A stretch of 64,000 nt of DNA from NCBI RefSeq assembly GCF_033958435.1, contig NC_134167.1, forward strand, positions 454,001 through 518,000. Reading direction: 5' to 3'. The notes below the pieces were generated by a model, which saw only the letters and a list, made by a program, of their open reading frames with translations, searched no databases and was not told the DNA's origin. Origin of the DNA: Carettochelys insculpta (taxonomy: Eukaryota; Chordata; Testudines; Carettochelyidae). This document shows positions 1-11,236 of the stretch, in pieces. Positions within the stretch are counted from its first letter, which is position 1, and each line of letters starts with the position of its first letter. Made by a program: the position numbers and the translations under genes.

Positions 1-894
1 AAAAAAAAATCACACTCTTTCCCACACAAAAAAGGTACCCTGTCTCCTAAGAGACTAGGGAAGTGAATATTATTTTGTGCCAAGATGGGAAAAATAGTGA
101 ATAGGAAAGTATAATTTACAAGGTTAAGGAGACTGGAGAGGTGGAGGGACTAGTAATGGGATCTACAGTCTTTTACCTGTATTTCCAAAGTTTGCACTGA
201 GATCGGGATATCCACTGCTATCTACTGATGGCTGTTGGGTATACCAAATCAGGAGAAAAACACCTTTTAGTGTTTAAAGCAGAAAAATGGGAATAAGGAT
301 CTCCAACACACATTTGCTTTGTAACAACAAACAAGTCAGTCAGCCTCTGCAAGTCATTTGCAAATGCAGCTATGGTGAGTAGTGCAGCCCATTACTGTGA
401 TAACTGTCCACAAGCATCAGTGTCTCAAGATGTGTGTGCCCTGTAGTTGCACTTTGCACCTTTGCATAAATCAGGTTGCACGATGCCAGCAAGGCTGACC
501 AGCTTGCCCTGCAACAACATTTTGGGAACCAGTAGATTGGTTCTTAGCAAGCTTCTAATTCCCAACAAAAACCTCTGCAACAGTGGGAGAAATTGAGGCG
601 TGACATCAGCAAAGCGACCCTTCCTCATCCCTCACACAAATACACATCTATCCTCTTGTATAACCCTCATCAACAGAATGTTCAAGCTCTTCAGGCCAAC
701 CAGTCATCTCCACAAGGCCCCTATGAAGTAGATGCAGTAAAGTGGGTTGCAGCCCCACTCGAGGACTCCCTTATTGCCTGTTGTGGTTAACATGTGCTTT
801 CCCTGTCCGTGCACACACTGTATATAGTCGACTCAAATAGCACATTCCCAGACTACAGTACTGTAAGGAATGAGTGTTTCTTTTCATTCAGTGG
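1..894. other. unassigned A/T-rich stretch
   Basis: I see no gene, RNA or recognisable transposon here. The window opens with a short A-run. Short reading frames on both strands have no recognisable motif and no paired splice sites that I would defend. Confidence 0.5.
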
Positions 895-1055
895 TCCCTT
901 CATGGAAGCAGGGAAGCAATTTTACAAGAGAGGAAAGATTAGGCAACTTGCCCAAGGTCACACAGGAAATTTGCTGGAGAGCCAGGAACTTTAATTAAGG
1001 TCATCTGAGTCCTAATCTACTGCCTTAGCCATAAGACCATCTATCTTTCCTCCCA
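895..1055 (-). repeat. tRNA-derived SINE fragment (CORE/MIR-like), reverse
   Basis: The stretch contains the typical reverse-oriented SINE text: 'cttgcccaaggtcacacagg', then 'gccaggaactttaat', then 'tgagtcctaatctactgcct' and 'ccataagacca'. This order is the complement of a SINE with a tRNA-like head followed by a conserved core. The tRNA head lies at the high-coordinate end, so the element is on the minus strand. It is diverged, and I see no clear target duplication. Whether it is MIR, another CORE-SINE or a turtle family cannot be settled by eye. Confidence 0.65.
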
Positions 1056-2470
1056 GCCAGCTAATGGCAGTGAAAACCTGCCCAGCATTGTCCTGGCTCA
1101 GCCAGTTTCAGCACAGCAGAAACAACTAACTGAAATGCTCAACCCTGGTCAATGCCACAAAATATGAGACCCAGACGTAAAACTCAAGGAAAAAGTTTAT
1201 TGTAGAAAGTTTAGATGCATGAAGGCACCTAACCGGTTTGACACAAAACCTGTTATTGTATGCCCAAATAAGGGGGGGGAAGGTACCTGCACCTTTCAGA
1301 AAGATGAACTATCTATCCCCTAGAAGGCTGCCCTGAATCTTTTGTATGAGTTTGAATTCACTGTGTTGCATGAACATTCTTGCCTGACAGCCCCAGAGAA
1401 CAAAATCTATTACTATGGGGAACAATTTCTGAATGTGGCGAAGCAAGGAAAGAGTCCATAACATGATCCATTTCAGACCCTGATAAAACAGCAGACATAT
1501 AAATGTATCAGTGAGATGTGTAAATGTACCAACTCCCCATGGCTGGGGAAAAGCCTGGATAAGGGAAAGCTGTATTTGCCTTCTTTCCTTTGCCACACAG
1601 ACTCTGGAGTACAAGAGGTACTGGTTCTTCATATCTGTGGCCCATTCCTACAAAACACTGCTCTGCAGCTTCCTCTACCATGCTTCCTTAATATCCCCAT
1701 TTAGGGAATGGGGCAGGGGTGTGGGGAAGGCTCAGGCTAAGATTAAGCTCTGTGAGATGATATTTGGCATCTCAGTCTGCATGAAATCTCTTGACAGTTC
1801 CCCATGTAGCAATGAACCTCTCTTTGGCTTTGTCCCAAGCTTCACTGTACTACGATGGGCCTAAATCATCCCCCAAGTCATAGATTCCAAACATGGCAAA
1901 GCGCACTACATGGGGTCCAGAGACCCCATGCCCAATCCCCACTCCAACCCATTCACACTCACCCCAACCATAAAACCGGAAGATAGAATTTGCAAGTGGG
2001 AAGAACCTGCATGCTCACTCATCTCACAGAGATGACTGGGTTGGAAATCACCACTTAGTTCTTGCTGCTATCCCACACTGGCCAGTCTCAGAGGAGAGGT
2101 CAACAAGGGGGTTAACTGCTGGGCTGGTTTTTGTGGAGCTAACACTTGCAATGGGAATTCAGTGCCAGAGCCTGAACCCAACAAACCTCAGTAAGCTGTC
2201 CCATTTCAGCAATTCTGCATGTAGGCATGCCATTGGTGTCTCCATTTCCCTACTTACCATTCGTCCATCAAGTACTTCAACTGTAAAATCTTCAGGACAG
2301 CGTCTCGTGCTGACTGTGTGTACAAAAGCCCAACACATGGGAATCGCGTCACAGTTTTGAATCTCTAGAAACTGCTGTAATACAACTGCCACCTAGATGT
2401 TCCCAGGCATGATAGTGATTACCACCACCAAACAGCCAACAGCTGGCAATAACCATAATCCACCTCTTAC
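1056..2470. other. unassigned stretch
   Basis: No recognisable repeat family or gene. A G-run occurs near 1271. Several open frames of 60-117 codons overlap each other on both strands, which is what chance frames look like. Confidence 0.45.
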
Positions 2471-2690
2471 CTGGGCTGAAAGCGAGCCGGTGAAATGGAT
2501 GTGACAAGTGATAGATCTGAACTGCCATGTGATTTTTGGACTTGAACAGGAAACCTCTGGATTTTTTTTTTGAATCCATTCTGCTAATGCATTCGACTTA
2601 TTGCGAACAGACTGCCATGATATGAGACCATTTGATTTTCTAATTCCACAGCTTCTTGCAAATGAGCTACAGCCACAATTTTGTTGATTA
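2471..2690 (-). other. weak candidate exon or exon relic
   Basis: On the minus strand this 220-bp block lies between an acceptor-like site (pyrimidine-rich text ending 'ttttataacag', at about 2691-2701) and a strong donor-like site ('cag|gtaagagg', exon end at 2471). The frame that starts 'INKIVAVAHLQEAVELENQ' stays open except for one TAG; a second frame has no stop at all. I do not recognise the protein. It may be a decayed exon, a retained exon in an unusual frame, or chance. No neighbouring exon was found. Confidence 0.12.
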
Positions 2691-2710
2691 CTGTTATAAA
2701 ACAAAACACT

Positions 2711-4338
2711 TGATCTATTGCAAATGTTTTATTGAAGACTGAACATCTTGCGCACTAAATGAGTGATACGGGGACTACTCAAGAAGAGGGGCATCCCGTC
2801 TTTTGGATGTATTGCTCTTTCACACAAGATTGAAATCAGGAAATGTTCTTAGGTCTCAGATGTGCATTAGAAGTTATCAGTGAAGCACTTGAAAAAGTAT
2901 GTTATTTCATTGCCTTGTGTTGCTGAGACTCAGCTGTGTTTTGAGGACTATGTTTTCCTCCAATCTTTGTGGGAAAATAAGTTTCCTCCATTACTTATGG
3001 GATATTGATATTCATTCAGAACTGTGCGAAGAATCAGCATATAACAGATTAAAAATTATCCTTCCTTCATCTTTTGTGCTCAGTGCTAGCTTTAAAAAGC
3101 ATGTGGTGTTTTAATAGTCTCTTTGGACACACACAAGAAATATTATCCCTGATTTAGTAATCCTGTCCCTTTCCCCCTGACTCAGTTGTCACTTGGCCCA
3201 GATGCTATTGCTAGCTTTGATGAAGCTTTGGGAAAAGTCATATGACCTTATGGGGCTGCAATATGTTAACAATGGGTTAACCTCAGAGCTCTGCACTGCC
3301 ACAGGCGCATTGGCGCGTATGTTGAGAGATGGGAGAGAGGAAAACATGGTCCAGTGGATAAGACACAAAATCAGGACTGACGACACACACATTCACTTCA
3401 TAGGACTAGAAGAGACCCTGGCAGTCCCTAAGTCCAGACCCTATTGTTGCACGTAACCCCATCGCCTTAACCCTGTGCAGAAATGTTGGGATATGTAGGA
3501 GTTTAATAGGGGTCTGGGAAAGCAATACAATGGGGTAGGTGTCCTGGCCAGGGTGAACTTTCTCCTGGCTATTTTATAGACATGTTTTCCTTTTTGCATG
3601 AGGCCTGGACGAGCAGATAAGAATACAACTTCATAAAAACGGTAACTTGAAGATTGTAACTTAACAAATGCATCCTTTCTTAACGATATCACATTGTATA
3701 CTCTTGCTGAGTTCTCATTGCTCTGTAAGAATACTTCCAGGGTCACCTCTTTTGTACTCTCTGTACCGTGCTCATTTGGGAAATATGCAATGCAGGAAAG
3801 TGTTGATCTAACTGAAAATCCTATAAACATGGGTGGGTAAAATAATATTCATCACCTGCCTATGAATATTTATTGCATGGGAGTTAACATTACTAAACAA
3901 GGGTGTTGTGGAAGTGGTGATAGGTGTGTGAATTTGCATATGAACACAGATAAACGTGTACCTGATGCCACAGCAATGCCACCAGGAACACGTGCGTGTG
4001 GTGGCGGTGGGTCTGAGGTAAACATGCGACAGTAAGAAAGAGTTCCAGCTACTCCTCCACTCCTAGAAACGTTGGCCTACTTCTCCATTCATTCCAACAG
4101 GAAACTTCTCAAGCTCTATCTTAACACTGGTTAGGTGATTTGCCCTCACTTACGGCAGGCTGAATTTCCAGCTCTGTCCTTAGACATTACACAGAAATGA
4201 CTTTCCCCGTTATGGGCTTCTGTACCAATCGATGTAAAAGTAGGAATTAACCTTACTTAACTCTGAAGTGGTTGTAGCCTGCTTGATGAAAAGTACTAGC
4301 ACGCTGAGTATTTTATGAAGAATACATTTGGTTACCTA
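2711..4338. other. unassigned stretch
   Basis: I see nothing that I can assign. The composition is ordinary A/T-rich intergenic or intronic sequence. The minus-strand frame at 3441-3830 (129 codons) has no recognisable motif and is probably chance. Confidence 0.45.
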
Positions 4339-4346
4339 AGGGAAGA

Positions 4347-4475
4347 GTATCAGAGAGGTAGCTGTGTTAGTCTGTATCCTCGAGAACAACAAGAAGTCCT
4401 GTGGCACCTTATAGATTAACAGATATTTTGGAGCATAAGCTTTCGTGGGTAAAGACCCGCTTTGCCAGACGCATC
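4347..4475 (-). mobile_element. PLE 3'-end fragment, reverse
   Basis: This 129-bp piece is the reverse complement of the 3' end of the Penelope-like elements at 7.3-9.3 and 50.0-52.4 kb. It begins 'gtatcagagaggtagctgtg', includes the shared text 'ggagcataagctttcgtggg' and stops at 'gccagacgcatc'. It is flanked by AGGGAAGA (4339-4346) and AGGGAAAGA (4476-4484), an imperfect target duplication. In element orientation it is strongly 5'-truncated, as expected from target-primed reverse transcription. It carries the outer 36-nt tail also seen at the end of PLE2. Confidence 0.8.
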
Positions 4476-4845
4476 AGGGAAAGAGACAATTCTGTAGACT
4501 TTAAAGCAGACAGGACCATAAGACTGTCTTGTCTGACTTCTTGCATAAAAAAGTTTGAGTATCATCTTGTTGGCTCCACTTTCAAATCCCATAATCCAGG
4601 AATATCTTTATTCCCAACATGGTTTGATGGTCTTCAAACTCCAGGCTAGGAATGTTTTCTTCTTATGCTACTATGTTTTGATCTCCAGCTCCAACAATAT
4701 CTGGATTTGAGTTCTACTGAATCACATAGATGTTAGCATTCTGTGCTATACCTTTTATACACATTTTGAGAATATGCTTATGAATATGCACAACTTGTGA
4801 AGTAGCATTGGAAAGCTTTTAATATGCAGTATGTGTATACTCTAA

Positions 4846-5313
4846 GGCCGTTTCTACACAGACCACTTCCTTTGGAAGTGGCATGCTAATACACAGAGCG
4901 AAATATGCTAATGAGCCATGGATGCAAATTCCCCACACCTCATTAACATAACGTCATGTGATTTGGAGTCCAGAAGACCGTTCTTCCAGACTCCAAAACG
5001 CCGTGTAGAAGTGCAGCCTCCAGGGGAGGATGGGGGGGGCGGCTTCCAGAAGGAACTCCTTCTTCCGGAGGCCCCTTCCTGAAAATTTTTGGCAAGACAG
5101 GGCCTCCAGAAGAAGCATGTCCTTCCAGAAGCCACCCTGGGGCCGCGCTTCTACATGGCATTTTGGAGTCCGGAAGAACAGTCTTCCGGACTCCAAATCA
5201 CATGATGTTATGCTAATGAGGTGCGGGGAATTTGCATCCACACCTCATTCGCATCTTTCACTCTGTGTATTAGAATGCCACTTCTGAAGGAAGTGGTCTG
5301 TGTAGAAATGGCC
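4846..5313. mobile_element. foldback MITE (468 bp)
   Basis: The two ends are inverted repeats: the left begins 'ggccgtttctacacagacca' and the right ends with the complement, '...tgtgtagaaatggcc'. Pairing extends far inward through text such as 'gcatgctaatacacagag' and 'tttggagtcc...', so almost the whole element can fold. The flanks are TAA and TAT, a possible 2-3-bp duplication. The interior is rich in CTTCCRGA-type motifs. No transposase is present, so it is non-autonomous. Open frames inside it on both strands are by-products of the symmetry. Confidence 0.8.
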
Positions 5314-5383
5314 TATGGTAACATGCATTATTCCTGTATTTGAAGTTAGAACTATGAAGTATAAACCTGTTTACTAATCTAGA

Positions 5384-6300
5384 TGTGCTGAGTGAGGGCC
5401 ATTAATAGTAACTGAGGAACTTAATGGCCCAGTACTCAGGTGAATGATCTGTGAAGTGACCTTGCCAAAGTCATGTGGACAGATCACCTGGTGCTGGAAC
5501 CCATTTGGATACTATACTTTTCTACACACCGTAAGAAAAGTTTGAACCAAACACAAAGAATTCCCACCTTTGGTCAGGGATATAAAGGTGGAAAACCAAA
5601 CAATGAGTTTTCCAAATGCCGGTACACCTCTTGTTACTATCTAAGATGTCTGCTGCAAACACCTGGAACTGAACATTAAGAAGGACTGGGCCTGGACAGA
5701 GAAAGTTACCCCATCTGTGAAAGAAGCTGATTAGAGGAACTGAAGGGTGAGACTTTAAATGTATAAAGTTTCTTAGTGCATTAAAGTTAGTTGGCATGTT
5801 TTGTTTTGTTTTGCTTGGTAACTTACTTTCATCTATTACTTGCAATGACATAAAACATACTCTTCATACTTAATAAAATTGCTTTTGTTTATTAATAAAT
5901 CTAGAGTAAATAATTGTTACGGAGGATGGGGGGAAGCAGCTGGGCATCTCTCTCTTTATGGATAAAGGGAGCCAACACGTTATGAGCCTGCTCTGTATGA
6001 ACTGTATGCAGAGAAAGATGGCTTTCTCTGGGGTTTTGATCCCACTGGGGTTGTGTCACGTTGCTGTGACTGAGCCTTCCAAGAGCTGAGTGGATCTCAG
6101 TGAATGTGTTGCTCTGCTGTGGGCTATGACCCCAAGTCTGCACCATCACTGCAGGCAACCAGAGGGTTTGCTCAGCAGGGTGTGGTGGTGACGCACCCAA
6201 GAGAGCAAGTAACGGGTGCAGTGGTATTACAGCACATAAAGTGACAGCCTCAAGGGACTCTCTGAACAGACCTGTCTCATACACCACCTAACAGAGGGGG
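5384..6300 (+). mobile_element. probable LTR of an endogenous retroelement, boundaries unresolved
   Basis: A TATA-like box ('atataaagg', about 5580-5588) is followed some 290-310 bp later by two AATAAA signals near 5871 and 5894, which lie in T-rich text. This promoter-to-polyA arrangement on one strand is typical of U3-R-U5. A TG start is plausible at 5384 ('tgtgctgagtgagggcc') and the end may lie near 'ccacctaaca' at about 6290. I could not find a matching target duplication or a second LTR, so solo status and both ends are inference. No retroviral protein text is present. Confidence 0.4.
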
Positions 6301-7305
6301 CTTTGGCCTCGAAGCTGCTGCAGTACAAAGAGTAAACAATAAATTCTACATTGTATTTTGAATGTGTGTGTCTGGAGCTGAGCTGATGTACTTGCCCTGT
6401 CCCTGGGCAAGGTGGGGGGACTCAGCTCCATGGCCCTGCCCTGGAAGAAGAAGTGGGGCCTTGGGCAGAAGCTGGGAGACAAGGGCAGCCAGCCCTCAGT
6501 GCTCCCTGGAGTGCTCTGCTGGGGGCGCGAGTGGTTATTTAATGGGCCTGGGGATCCAACTGCCACTGTTGCCACAGTAGCAGTGGCCAGGAGCCCTGGG
6601 CCTCTTTCAATGACCTGGCCCTTCCCCCCACATCAGCAGGCTTGCCTGTGTTAGTATGTAGGTGAGAATGTATGAGTATGTACATTCTCGCATACCTCTC
6701 TCATCCACACTAGCAAGGGTGAGATAACCTCATTGTTGCAGAACTCACGCTGTTTCCTTTCACTGGTAAGTCTCCCAGATAGACATCATTGTGTGAGATT
6801 AAGAGCCAGCTATGGATCAAGGAGGCAAACAGCTCAGATTTATACTCAGCAATGATCCTTTTCAGATTTCCAACAGGGCTAAGCCATCTGTGAGTTTCCA
6901 TTATATTTCACTGAGGCATCTCCAACATTATCCACCGGAGGAAGAAATTTCAAACCCTTCTGCATGTGTATATGCATACAGAGAGGCACTGGGCAGCCAT
7001 CTCTGTATTTTACACAGAGCTCGAGGTAATTTCTTCCCACAGAGCAAAGCAGGTGGCAACATTCCTTTTCTCACAAACACTTTTTTTAATCCCCACTTGT
7101 CTTTCATCCTTCTGAGGCTGACTTATCAACATTGGCTGCCTGCCCAGGACACTTTTTGGATTTGGAAGTCATGTAGGAATAGCACTGGGGAGTTTAATGA
7201 GATGTGGATCTGTAGGAGCTAAAAATGGCAGAGGGCTTGGGTAATTATGTGAGAGGCATCATCCTGAAAACTTGGGGTGGTGCAACAGGGAACATTTCAC
7301 CACAC
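6301..7305. other. unassigned stretch
   Basis: The part from about 6380 to 6640 is G/C-rich ('ggagctgagctgatgtactt', 'cagtggccaggagccctgg') and produces overlapping frames on both strands. I recognise no gene or repeat family. The rest is ordinary sequence up to the left target duplication of PLE1. Confidence 0.4.
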
Positions 7306-7316
7306 TATTACTATAT

Positions 7317-7910
7317 TTATTAGATTTGGGGGACAAATTACACCTTCAAATCAGTGGCACTGCTATGGGCACCTGCATGGCCCCGCAGTATGTCAGCATT
7401 TTAATGGCTGACCTCGAACAACGCTTTCTCAGTTCTTGTCACCTAGTGCCCCTCCTCTACCTGCGCTACACTGATGACATCTTCATCATCTGGACCCATG
7501 GGAAGGAGGCTCTTGAAGAGTTCCACTGTGATTTCTACAGTTTGCACCCCACCATCAACCTCAGCCTGGACCAGTCCACACAAGAAATTCACTTCCTGGA
7601 CACTACTGTGCAGATAAGTAACGGTCACATAAATACCACCCTATACCAAAAACCCACCGACCGCTATGCTTATCTACACACCTCCAGCTTCCATCCAGGG
7701 CACACTACACAATCCATTGTTTACAGCAAGGCACTAAGGTACAATTGTATTTGTTCTGATCCATCAGACAGAGACATACATCTACAAGACCTTTACCAAG
7801 CTTTCCTCAAACTACAATACCCACCAAAGGAAGTGAGGAAACAGATTGACAGAGCCAGACGGGTACCCAGAAGCCACCTGCTACAAGACAGGCCTCTCAA
7901 AAGAGAATGA
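7317..7910 (+). pseudogene. PLE1 reverse transcriptase, C-terminal fragment
   Basis: The frame starts inside the palm domain with 'LQISGTAMGTCMAPQY', a conserved block of Penelope-type RTs. The catalytic YxDD box is intact as YTDD at 7467-7478, followed by 'IFIIWTHGKEALEEF' and the thumb-like block 'IHFLDTTVQISNG'. PLE RTs are related to telomerase and copy the element RNA at a nicked target. The fingers and the first palm aspartate are missing because of 5' truncation, so this cannot be functional. The reading frame ends at a stop at about 7910, and the downstream endonuclease is in another frame. Confidence 0.85.
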
Positions 7911-7993
7911 AAGAACACCACTGAGCATCCCATACAGGCCCCACCTAAGGCCTCTCCAGAGCATCATCAGTGATCTGCAACCCATCCTGAACA

Positions 7994-8340
7994 ATGATCT
8001 TCCACTCTCACAGACCTTGGGGAGGCAGGCCTGTCCTCACCTACGGACAGCCTGCCAACGTTAAACAAATCGTCACCAGCCACTGCAAATCACAAACCAG
8101 TGACTCTAGGCCTGGAACCAGCCCATGCAACAGTTCTCGCTGCCAACTCTGCTCACATATCTACACCAGTGACATCATCAGAGGACCTAGCATCAACCAT
8201 ACCATCAGGGGCTCCTTTACCTGCCCATCTACTAATATAATATATGCCATCGTGTGCCAGCAATGCCCCACTGCAATTTACATTGGCCAAACTGGACAGT
8301 CTCTCAGTAAAAGAATAAATGGACATAAATCAGACATCAG
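7994..8340 (+). pseudogene. PLE1 GIY-YIG endonuclease, N-terminal part
   Basis: This frame carries a cysteine cluster ('PCNSSRCQLCSH') and then the GIY-YIG core: 'IIYAIVCQQCP' followed by 'YIGQTGQSLSKRINGH'. The tyrosine, glycine and arginine positions of the family are visible. In Penelope elements this domain follows the RT and nicks the target. The domain is cut at 8340 by a MITE; the remainder resumes at 8763. The frame also differs from that of the RT fragment upstream. Confidence 0.85.
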
Positions 8341-8762
8341 GGCTTCATCTACACTAGCCCAAAACTTTGAAATGGCCATGCAAATGGCCATTTCAAAGTT
8401 TATTAATAAAGCGCTGAAATACATATTCAGCGCCTCATTAGCATGCTGGCAGCCGCAGCACTTTGAAATTGATGTGGTTCGCCACTGCACAGCTCATCCA
8501 GATGGGGCTGCTTTTCGAAAGGACCCCGGCAACTTCAAAATCCCCTTATTCCTAACAGCAGATAGAAATAAGGGGATTTTGAAATTCCTGGGGTCCTTTC
8601 GAAAAGGAGCCCCGTCTGGACGAGCTGCGCCAATTTCCAAGTGCCACGGCTGCTGGCATGCTAATGAGGCGCTGAATATGTATTTCAGCGCTTCATTAGT
8701 GAAGTTCGAAAAGGCCATTTGCATGGCCATTTTGAAGTTTTGGGCTAGTGTAGACATGGTCC
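8341..8762. mobile_element. palindromic MITE nested in PLE1
   Basis: The left end 'ggcttcatctacactagccc' and the complement of the right end ('ggaccatgtctacactagcc') match over most positions, and the arms continue to a centre near 8550. It belongs to the same family as the element at 62411-62858: both contain an arm motif built around 'aatggccatgcaaatggcca'. This copy is older, because most TTCGAA sites have decayed to TTTGAA. Aligning PLE1 with PLE2 shows that it is an insertion; PLE2 has uninterrupted sequence at this point. Confidence 0.88.
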
Positions 8763-9029
8763 AGGAATGGTAATGTACAGAAGCCTGTGGGAGAACATTT
8801 CAATCTCCCTGGACACTCAGTGGCAGATTTAAGGGTGTCAGTCCTGAAAGAAAATAAAAAAAATTCAAAAAATCAAATGGAGAGAGAAATCTCTAAGCTG
8901 CAAAATATTTGTAAATTTGACTCCATTAACCATGGATTAAACAGAGATTGGGAGTGGCTTGCAGCTTACAAAGACAGCTTCTGTGCTCTGAGTATTAATA
9001 TCTCCCCATTAGATGCTGACAAAGGCTGA
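8763..9029 (+). pseudogene. PLE1 GIY-YIG endonuclease, C-terminal part
   Basis: After the MITE the element resumes with 'VGEHFNLPGHSVADLRVSVL', the block that follows the GIY-YIG core in PLE2 ('VGEHFNLSGHSVTDLK'). The frame runs on through a charged tail and ends near 9029. It is a displaced C-terminus, not a gene of its own, although it has an ATG by chance at 8787. Confidence 0.8.
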
Positions 9030-9270
9030 CATCCCCCTGTCTGATCTGATTTGTTTTTTCCTCCTTTGATAAGTACTGTTGATACTGGGCCATTTCCACC
9101 TTGCTGAATAGACTTTGGCCCTCCCTTCTACTGGGACCCCACTCTTTAAATATCCCTCTGAACACCCCTGCCCCACTCATGTATCTGATGAAGCGGGTCT
9201 TTGCCCATGAAAGCTTATGCTCCAAAATATCTGTTAGTCTATAAGGTGCCACAAGACTTCTTGTTGTTCT
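9030..9270 (+). repeat. PLE1 3' untranslated end
   Basis: This is the conserved 3' part of the family: 'ctgggaccccactctttaaa', 'gatgaagcgggtctttgccc', 'gcttatgctccaaaatatct', 'ctataaggtgccacaagact' and the end 'ttgttgttct'. The same block, often alone, is found at 4347, 21345, 37588, 52290, 54482 and 62180, so it marks PLE insertions throughout the window. Confidence 0.85.
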
Positions 9271-9281
9271 CATTATTACTA

Positions 9282-10930
9282 CAGTTATACATCAATGCCA
9301 CTGAGGAAAAAGCTGGCTTGGGCCAGGTCATGTTTGAGAGCCACGACCCTTGGAGAAGATGGGGTCACAAACACCACCCGGGAGGTTGTGAGGCTTTGAA
9401 AATTTTATTACAGTATAGAGCAAAGAAAATCTTGTTCCTCTATTCCCAGGCCATCCTTATGCTTCAAGGTCAAGTATTCTTTTTCCTTTGGGTTGATAGA
9501 ATTCAATTTTAATCTTATATTGATGGATAATATTGATGTTTATTATAAGCTATATTTTCAACTTTTATCAACATACTTTTTCACAGCTAAGCAAAATTAT
9601 GGGTGAGCTTTTTTATTTGTATTGATTTACATTTCCAGAGTTGTCAAATAATTGACAAATGTTGAGATTCAAAAAGCCAAAGCTTTATAATTATTAAGAG
9701 CAAATTGCCAGCCTCACATTTCAAAAATATACAATGTAATTATCGCTAGATCAAATCTAATAAGCTCTCCAGCTGCATTTTCCTCCTTTGGCAATGTATA
9801 AATTTTTACCATTATTGTTGGAGATATTTTTGTCAGAGAGCGCATGTGTGAGAGAGAGAGACGAAAGATGTTTATCAGTAAAAAGCTAAAATTATTTTTC
9901 AACCTCTTGAAACATGCACACACACACAAATTATAGGTTTAATTGTGTTATCACGGATATATTTAGTTTAAAGATAAGAAAAAATGTGTAAGAGTTTGGT
10001 TTTAAAAAACTAAACTTCATGTAAGAGAACAATCTAAAAAGGTTGATGAACCCTGCTCTAGGGGATCAGGACAGTGGACCAGGAAGACCTGGATGCAGTT
10101 TCTAGCTTTGATAAAGACTACCAGAGTGACACTGCAAATCTCTGAGATGGCATTGCACAGGGCAGGTGGGTGGCCATTGGCAATGAGGTAACTGACTCCC
10201 TTTGTCACTTTGAAAATAATCTCTCCCTTAATCTTTCTGTCAATATCTTGTTAACAAAAGAGTATCCCCTTTCTCCTATCCTTGTGTTTGTTTTTGTTAT
10301 TTAGCTCTTGGAGGAATAGATGCCAGTCTCCAAGCACAATTGGTCTTGGTGCATCTGCATGAGCATGCAAGTGGAAGAAAAATGAAACATGATCTTAGAA
10401 GATACACAAGGACACATTTTTGTACCCATAAGCTTCCCTACAGCCACACAACATGAATGTTTTTTTATAAATCATCTGCAAAGGTTTGTACAAAATATTT
10501 AACCTTTATATTTCTAGCAATTCCAGACCCTCAGATTCTGCATTTTCTCATGACTATGGATGAAAGAGCGGTTTTCACATCTAACAAACAGTTCTTAAGT
10601 TCAGAATGTTTGCACCATCTAGGACTCGAAATAGAAATGTTCGATTTTGTACCCAGATACCACAGAAGGGAACCATTTATAGAAGAAAATTCATCGGCTA
10701 TGGTTAAAATTTGACTGTAGAATGCCTTTTGGCATTTATAATACACTGTGGAAACACTCAGAATTTCAATCTGACTTTGGTATTTTGCTGAAAATTCTGG
10801 AGGCATATATCTGCATGCCTCTTCTGCAGATTCAGTTGTCAGTGTGTGCTCTCAAAGATATCACCTATCACTGAGCAAAGCCAAGGACAAAATAATGGAC
10901 TGTAATTCATAGATATTCTATTATAAGTAA
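9282..10930. other. unassigned stretch
   Basis: A/T-rich sequence with a short (GA)n run near 9848. The text at about 10070-10160 ('gtggaccaggaagacctgga') faintly resembles the head of a MIR-like SINE, but it is too decayed to call. I see no gene. Confidence 0.4.
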
Positions 10931-11236
10931 ACGTTGAATCTCTCTAGTTCAGCACCTTCAGGCCCTGAACAGTGCTGAATAATAAAGTTTGCCAAACCAC
11001 AGAAGATCATGTTGTCTAGCAGCATTACCAACACATGCACTGCTTACTGGGCTCTTACACGATATTTAGGGTAGATGGGAGCTAAATAACAGCACAGAAC
11101 ATTGAGAGCCATGGTTGGTGCCTGTAAACAAACTTTATGGGACTACATAAAACTTGGTCACACCCATAAGTTGACATCAAGCTGACTAAAATCATGCTAG
11201 ACCACGGATGTTGCTGGACCAGATAAGTTCAGCCTG
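10931..11236. repeat. possible TIR element, old
   Basis: The left end 'gttgaatctctctagttcag' and the complement of the right end ('aggctgaacttatctggtcc' ...) match at many positions, including a shared CTCTAGTCCAGCA-like core. Internal text ('gccaaaccacagaagatcat' and 'gctagaccacggatgttgct') repeats the ends in part. This suggests a small DNA transposon of about 300 bp. I found no target duplication and cannot name the family. Confidence 0.4.

Larger units (their letters stand above)
7314..9273 (+). mobile_element. Penelope-like element PLE1, 5'-truncated, with nested MITE
   Basis: The element retains the C-terminal half of a Penelope-type reverse transcriptase, the linker, a GIY-YIG endonuclease region and the standard 3' end ('gatgaagcgggtctttgccc' ... 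'ttgttgttct'). TATTACTA occurs on both sides (7306-7313 and 9274-9281), supporting an 8-bp target duplication and a 5' truncation just upstream of the RT active site. Frameshifts separate the RT and endonuclease parts, and a 422-bp MITE interrupts the latter. It lacks the 36-nt tail present on PLE2. It is inactive. Confidence 0.88.

Noticed and set aside
7272..7316. ATG at 7272 as the PLE1 start codon
   Set aside because: It lies before the target duplication, in flanking host sequence; the element is 5'-truncated inside the RT.
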